A stretch of 33,425 bases of DNA from Ophiothrix spiculata (lineage: Eukaryota > Echinodermata > Ophiuroidea > Amphilepidida > Ophiotrichidae): the NCBI GenBank assembly GCA_000969725.1, contig JXSR01S010137.1; one strand, given 5' to 3'. The position numbers were made by a program, and so were the translations under genes. Within the stretch, counting starts at the first letter, position 1; each line of letters begins with the position of its first letter. Below are positions 29,301-33,425 of the stretch, piece by piece. The notes beneath the pieces are model-generated. The model did no database searches. It was not told the DNA's origin and worked only from the letters and a program-made list of their open reading frames with translations.

Positions 29301-29538
29301 TTGGCGAAGAAACTCGATATACCTACGGGGTTGTAGTGGGTCTGGACAATTGGTTGTTGCTGTGGATATGCTGGTTGGAATACAGGTTGTTGCTGGGGGT
29401 ATGCTGGCTGTGCTGGTTGCGTATATGGTGGTGGTTGGGGCTGAGTTGGTGGTGGTTGAGGCTGGGTTTGTGGTGGAGCATATTGTGGGGGAGGGCCGGG
29501 TTGCTGACTGTCAGCCCACTTGGATTCCTGCGCTATAT
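26101..29538 (-). CDS. CD225/dispanin family membrane protein (proline-rich, PRRT1/IFITM-like), partial
   Basis: Exons 29538-29327, 27818-27678 and 26310-26101 (reverse strand) join to 186 residues plus TAG. The N-terminal part is Pro/Gln/Tyr-rich with a PPPY motif and two copies of QPAYPQQQP. Next comes the CD225 signature: a hydrophobic stretch HAILVTFFCCFPCGIVALVY, then ASKVRAQWSAGDQAGAQQ and SAQSARNWSIA, then a long hydrophobic helix (SLISGIVWTFVWVIYLILYY) and a Tyr/Asn/Asp-rich tail ending YYGYK. In this family the paired cysteines before the Pro are palmitoylation sites and the helices anchor the protein in plasma or endosomal membranes; IFITMs restrict membrane fusion, while PRRT1-like members have other roles. 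Which role applies here cannot be read from sequence. The first coding exon, upstream of a phase-1 acceptor at 29539, was not identified. The gene runs tail-to-tail with the PDIA5-like gene. Confidence 0.88.
26311..27677 (-). other. dispanin intron, no known repeat identified
   Basis: A 285-nt open frame at 26453-26737 (minus strand) and an overlapping 240-nt one on the plus strand lie in a slightly GC-richer stretch. Neither matches a family I recognise. The rest is AT-rich. Confidence 0.5.
27678..27818 (-). CDS. dispanin exon: first hydrophobic segment of CD225 domain
   Basis: 141 nt, 47 codons, phase 0 at both ends; acceptor TTACTCTAG, donor GTATGTATG. Reads GQSAPGQVVIVRQGQLGEPE, NYLLHAILVT, then FFCCFPCGIVALVYASK. 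The CC-x-P-x-GI-x-A pattern is the family hallmark. Confidence 0.9.
28081..28332 (-). repeat. SINE-like repeat with GCGCTTTAC motif
   Basis: TATATAGCGCTTTTCCAGAA...AAAGCGCTTTACATTT at one end, and AATGTCTTGCCCAAGGCCAT...GGGGCTCGAAC (B box reversed) plus a tRNA-like CTGATTCGAAGTCCTAAC at the other. This arrangement is a widespread dispersed repeat in marine animals. Sits in the dispanin intron 27819-29326. Confidence 0.6.
28405..28760 (+). repeat. tRNA(Met/Ile)-like SINE
   Basis: A box ATGGTTAGAGCGTTGG (28425), anticodon arm GGACTCATAATC with CAT at 28444-28446, B box GGGTTGAGTCC (28471-28481). Then AAGCAAGAAACTTTGCTCTA-CTTGC resembles the SINE body at 11860-11890. The tail repeats CTCTAGGACCAGAG at about 28695 and 28740. 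The loop between anticodon arm and T arm is too long for a working tRNA. Confidence 0.7.
29327..29538 (-). CDS. dispanin exon: proline/glutamine-rich cytoplasmic region
   Basis: 212 nt. Acceptor TTTCATTTCAG; starts with the last two bases of a codon. Reads IAQESKWADSQQPGPPPQYA, then PPQTQPQPPPTQPQPPPY and two QPAYPQQQP repeats to HYNP. The donor CCCC|GTAGGT gives phase 0, which fits the next exon. A rival donor 4 nt on (TAG|GTATAT) would break frame. PPPY could bind WW-domain (NEDD4-type) ligases, by analogy. Confidence 0.8.
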
Positions 29539-30110
29539 CTGAAATGAAAAGAAAATATACGTCTCTAAAACGCCCGCAACAATGTAGCAATAATGATAAA
29601 ACCTATCCCCAAGCATATACGTGTAAATTGATATACAATCCTTTACATGACTGTTGCTAAAGGTACTAGACAAGTTCAGATTAAGTTCCGTAATCAACCA
29701 TATACTATCATTTAATATTCTTGCTTAATTTGGTTCAAATAGTGCGGTGATTCAAAATTATTACCAAGTAATTTAGCAATAAGAAACAAAAGAATGAAAA
29801 ACCTCTCCAAATGGTCCATTCTCCGAAAAAATGTGTAACTTTGCCGTTATGGTGTCGCTCATGTTCGTTTTACTTGTTTAACGTTGCTAAGCCTATTACA
29901 AATGATTTGATTGATTTAGTTAACACATTAGTAACATGTGTGAAGCTAAACATATTAGCAAGCCAGGAAAGAAGATAACAATGAAAATGCAAAATCTTCA
30001 ATATCCCCATGTCGCCAGCCATACTTTTTCTGTTTCATGAGCCCCCGTTCCTAAAATATTCCAGCATATCAAACTTAATACACATTATATAACAGCCCGT
30101 CATAGGTATT
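29539..30110. other. upstream of the proline-rich exon; first dispanin exon not found
   Basis: A short minus-strand frame MSDTITAKLHIFSENGPFGE begins at 29863, but the available GT sites give phase 0 while the next exon needs phase 1. No other starting exon is evident. Confidence 0.4.
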
Positions 30111-30116
30111 GATAAG

Positions 30117-30346
30117 TTTTACTAGGGATATCAAATATTAAGTATTTGATATCCCTAGTAAAAATCGAGTACAAAAATAGTACAACATTCCTAAGGTGCA
30201 CATTTGGAACATCATTAAGTACAATTTGAGTATATTTATAGTACACAAATTTGTACTATATTTGTACTAAAACTGTACTATAATTGTGTTCCAAATGTGC
30301 ATCTCAGCAATGTTGTACTAGAATTGTACTCGATTTTTTCCAGGGA
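30117..30346 (+). mobile_element. MITE with TIRs plus an exact 21-bp hairpin at its left edge
   Basis: TAGTAAAAATCGAGTACAA...AGTACAACATT at left and AATGTTGTACT...TTGTACTCGATTTTTTCCAG at right are inverted. At 30117-30163 two exact 21-bp arms (TTTTACTAGGGATATCAAAT...) flank a 5-nt loop. The interior has many GTACAA/TTGTAC units. Confidence 0.7.
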
Positions 30347-30349
30347 TGG

Positions 30350-31060
30350 CATAAGAGCTTTTTGAAATTTGTCGCCAATATTGCGAACAGATACGTAATC
30401 ATTTCTAAAATCGATAACAAAGTGTCAAAATAAATCTGTTGATGGATGATTCCGCATTAGGTTTATCAAGCAAACTTGAGTGTTGCATAACATATATTTT
30501 ATATAGAATTATACATTAACAGTAACGATTTACAAGGATATTAATATGAAAAAACCCTATGACGGTGACGTCGAGACCGATACGTAATGTACATTCTGCT
30601 GCCTTCTCGCAAAACGCGGTACACTATGAGCGAAAATACTTCACCACAGTGTAGTATGTGTAGAGCTCCTAATTTAGTGTAAAAATCAAATTTGTAAGAA
30701 AACACATTTTCTCAAAAATGAATATTAAAGAATAGATTCTAACAGATACGTAATTTAAGAATAGGGAATACAATGGTTAAAATATCAAGTATTTTTAAAC
30801 ATCTCCCATGCACTTTTTCTTCTTTAGAAAGAGTTTAAGATTTTGTATGTTTTTCATGAGTTATTAGTAGTCGAAATTTTAACATTCCCTAACCAAAGTT
30901 GCACGCTTATCGGAGAATGAGCCTCATATTAATAATGGTTTGCATAAAACTGTTTAATTCTTTTCGAAATTACTTGACAGTTTTGGAACTTTTTATTTCA
31001 TTACTCAGTGAATTCCATAAAATTAGACCCGTGATTCTCACGAAGTTGTCACCAATATTG
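30350..31060. other. nothing recognised
   Basis: AT-rich; ACAGATACGTAAT recurs at about 30389 and 30740. The small plus-strand frame at 30899-31129 overlaps the start of the duplication and has no recognised domain. Confidence 0.4.
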
Positions 31061-31063
31061 TTT

Positions 31064-31596
31064 TATTTCATGTGTTCAAACTTATTCTTGTTTTTTAAGT
31101 GTGATAGTCGTATATTTCGCATCGTTTAGTAAAGAAGTTTTCAAATATCTTTGGCAATAAGTTAAAATGATGTTTAAATAATCAAGATCCGAAGTTCAAC
31201 ATTGTATACATCAAATGCCTTTAAGGGATCAGAATGACTTCGACAGTGACAGCATGATACAATGTAATGCCCACTTTTGCAATTTGTGACGGTATTTTTC
31301 CAAATATGTTTTATTACACATTTAAAAAAAGAAGCATCATTAATTATTTCATGTGTTCAAACTTATTCTTGTTTTTTAAGCGTGAGAGTCGTATATTTCG
31401 CATCGTTTAGTAAAGAAATTTTCAAATATCTTTGGCAATAAGTTAAAATGATGTTTAAATAATCAAGATCCCAAGTTCAACATTGTATACATCATATGCT
31501 TTTAAGGGATCAGAATGACTACGACAGTGACAGCATGATACAATGTAATGCCCACTTTTGCAATTTGTGACGGTATTTTTCCAAATATGTTTTATT
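31064..31596 (+). repeat. 281-bp-period direct duplication
   Basis: Copy 1 at 31064-31315 and copy 2 at 31345-31596, about 97-98% alike by eye (for example AAGTGTGATAGTC versus AAGCGTGAGAGTC), separated by about 29 bp. No gene recognised inside. Confidence 0.8.
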
Positions 31597-31822
31597 TTTC
31601 CATGTATTTTTCCATATGACAGCTGCAAATTGTGAAATAAAAGTGTCAGGCTTCAGTAATGTGTATTTGGAGTCTGTACATAATATAATGAAATAAATCA
31701 ATAATCGATCGACGTGAATAATTAAACTCGTGACATATCTTAGTGACGTGTATTATACATAGTGCAATACCAATCGATCATACCGTCATGTGGTGGCATG
31801 GCGTATCATGACAAGAAGAAAT

Positions 31823-32303
31823 CATTTTAAGGTGTTTGGTCCATGGGAGATCCGCTAGAGCAATTTTTGTATAAATCGGCATGAATGATATTTTATCGAT
31901 GTAGAACCGATTTTTAAAATAAAAATTGGGGGGTACAGGACTTGTTTTTGCATGAGAGTCTGTTTAAAAACACCATTTTTGGAGGTTTTGGGGGACAAAT
32001 TTGTACAGGGGTCTATGGGAAATGTGGCAAAAGTGAAATTATTTAGTGTTGATTCAAAAAATCTGCTAGAGTAATTTTGTTAATTTTTTTATAAAAGTTG
32101 CGCACAAGTATGTTCTTTCAAATAAAAAAATAAAAATTGGGGGTCACGGACCTAATTTTCTAGAAAAATACTAAAATATGGCCATTTTTAGCTTCAAAAC
32201 ACTACTCAGAGAATATGCGCATGCGTATTGCAGGACTAACCAACTCGGAAACTGGCGCGTACTGGTACGCGTGAACGGCGCGTGGACCAAACGCCTTAAA
32301 ATG
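31823..32303 (+). mobile_element. MITE-like element with ~20-bp TIRs
   Basis: CATTTTAAGGTGTTTGGTCCA (21 nt, 31823-31843) is matched by the inverse of TGGACCAAACGCCTTAAAAT ending at 32302. The interior has two AAAATTGGGGG copies and a GC-rich right end (GGCGCGTACTGGTACGCG). Confidence 0.65.
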
Positions 32304-33029
32304 TATATAAGATTAGAATCATGATGATTAAGCTAAAAAGAGGAGACATAAACAACTATAACAACTGGGGTAAATAAATCAGTACATGAAATCGCCTCCT
32401 AGAGCCCACTTACACTAACGTTTATCTCGTTGTTAGACTGTTATGTGACATAAACAACTAAAACAACTGATACTAACGATAGTGTGGGTGGCTAGCAGCT
32501 TTTGTGAACGTTAACTAACTTTAACGGATGACGCTTCAAAATATATTGCCCTATATCAATCATGACATGCAACCAAAAGAGAGGACAAACTGTAAGAAAT
32601 CATCCGATTCAATATCTTTGATCACATTTCATGATTTGGTTAGGTTACTCACATTGCTTTTAACAATTCTAAAATAAAAAAAATAATGTTGTGTCTTAAT
32701 ACAATAATCACAAAAACCTAAATTAAACACGTGATAGTTGTGTTATACGGTACCACAACACTAAATAAACTGGAAAAAAATGAACGGGCCGTTCTAAAGT
32801 CGAACCCTAAAAAATATGGAAGGGCTACATACGTCGGTCAATATTTTGTTTTAAGTATAGATTTAGGTTTATTTAAAGATGCTCCGATGCCATTTTATCT
32901 CTAAAGTGATTTGGTAAAATTTTAAGGCTTTTAAGAGTATTCAGGTACTACATAATTTGGCTGACAGTGAAATTGGACGTCAATGCTGTTCTTTTGCCAT
33001 GATTTTGGGTTAAAAGAGTTCATGATTGA
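32304..33029. other. nothing recognised
   Basis: AT-rich; AACAACTATAACAACT and AACAACTAAAACAACT near 32351 and 32454 are short related stretches. No exon seen. Confidence 0.4.
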
Positions 33030-33302
33030 TTAAGAAAAGGCACTGTTGAAGAAACCAGTAACTGGGGCTCTCCACTTGGAAGCGTCAAATGTAGATGCAT
33101 CTAGATGAATGTAGATTTCCGAAGTGCAGATTGTGTTCACACGGTCGCGCGTCAATCTGACTTTTCTCCCGGTGCGAGTATTGACACGCTTGGGTGTGCG
33201 TGTGCGTAGAAATAGCGCAACTATGCGTATGTAGACGCGCATTCACTTACGCGCATACTGGAAAAATTTGGAAGAAAAGTTGTATGTGAATGAGGCTATA
33301 AC

Positions 33303-33425
33303 TATGTATAAAATAATGAACGATCAAGCACCAAATTATCTTTGTAGCAGATTTCCAAGAAGAACCAATCATTACAATACACGAAACAAGAATGAAATTC
33401 AAATGTGTAGACCCAACACTGAATA
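33303..33425 (+). pseudogene. non-LTR retrotransposon ORF2 tail, cut by the window edge
   Basis: Reads MYKIMNDQAPNYLCSRF, then PRRTNHYNTRNKNEIQMCRP and on to the end of the window. The order YKI-x-N-x-QAP-x-YL...HYNTR is the familiar post-RT region of CR1/L2-like elements. The frame is open to the edge. No domain upstream is legible, so it may be 5'-truncated near 33290. Confidence 0.65.

Noticed and set aside
29287..29547. Plus-strand Val/Gly-rich open frames opposite the proline-rich exon
   Set aside because: They are the antisense of CCA/CAA-rich coding sequence; the minus-strand reading has splice sites and joins to a CD225 domain.
29817..29863. Minus-strand MSDTITAKLHIFSENGPFGE as the first dispanin exon
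   Set aside because: The donor sites in reach (GAG|GTTTTT and similar) give phase 0, whereas the exon at 29538 needs phase 1. The frame then stops at TAA.
33230..33260. Strong donor CGC|GTAAGTG on the minus strand as dispanin exon 1
   Set aside because: Reading from the nearby ATG gives only ATG CGC and phase 0, incompatible with the known phase-1 acceptor.
1..33425. CRISPR arrays, operons or bacterial signals
   Set aside because: Spliced genes and eukaryotic repeats throughout; no regularly spaced short repeats seen.

Overview
The window looks like nuclear DNA of a marine invertebrate, most likely a deuterostome (echinoderm, hemichordate or cephalochordate). The base composition is AT-rich. 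The genes have short coding exons with GT-AG introns of about 0.3-2.9 kb. The repeat load is typical of such genomes: CR1/L2-like non-LTR retrotransposon tails, tRNA-derived SINEs and many small palindromic DNA elements (MITEs). No species assignment is possible from the sequence alone.

Two real protein-coding genes can be supported, in tail-to-tail orientation. On the + strand, nine exons between 1341 and 13663 encode the last 346 residues of a three-thioredoxin-domain protein disulfide isomerase of the PDIA5 (PDIR) type; its 5' exons lie left of the window. The exons join in frame, one of them is only 13 nt long, and the protein ends in HTDL, an ER-retrieval-like tail. On the - strand, three exons between 29538 and 26101 encode a CD225/dispanin membrane protein (the family of IFITM and PRRT1-like proteins) with a proline-rich N-terminal region; its first exon was not found.

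Layout. 1-690: antisense tail of a CR1/L2-like retrotransposon. 1341-13663: PDIA5-like gene, whose introns hold a second retrotransposon fragment with a 329-codon open frame (4141-5130), a third decayed one (9151-9776), a SINE and several hairpin elements. 13664-14281: probable 3' UTR, carrying a MITE. 14282-26100: intergenic, almost entirely repeats, including an apparently exact 689-bp tandem duplication (19022-20399), a TTAA-bordered element (14972-15273) and a large GAGTG/CACTC palindrome (25326-25738). 26101-29538: dispanin gene, with two SINEs in its larger intron. 29539-33425: more repeats, a 281-bp direct duplication, a CpG-richer stretch near 33.1 kb and a further retrotransposon fragment running off the right edge.

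The two genes have no evident shared pathway. PDIA5-type proteins act in the ER lumen on disulfide bonds, and dispanins are membrane proteins. Nothing here demands a new system. The most notable points are the PDIA5 microexon with its CU-rich upstream tract, the uniform CGHC active sites, the exon-structure trace of domain duplication, and the density of at least 15 distinct palindromic repeat families in 33 kb.
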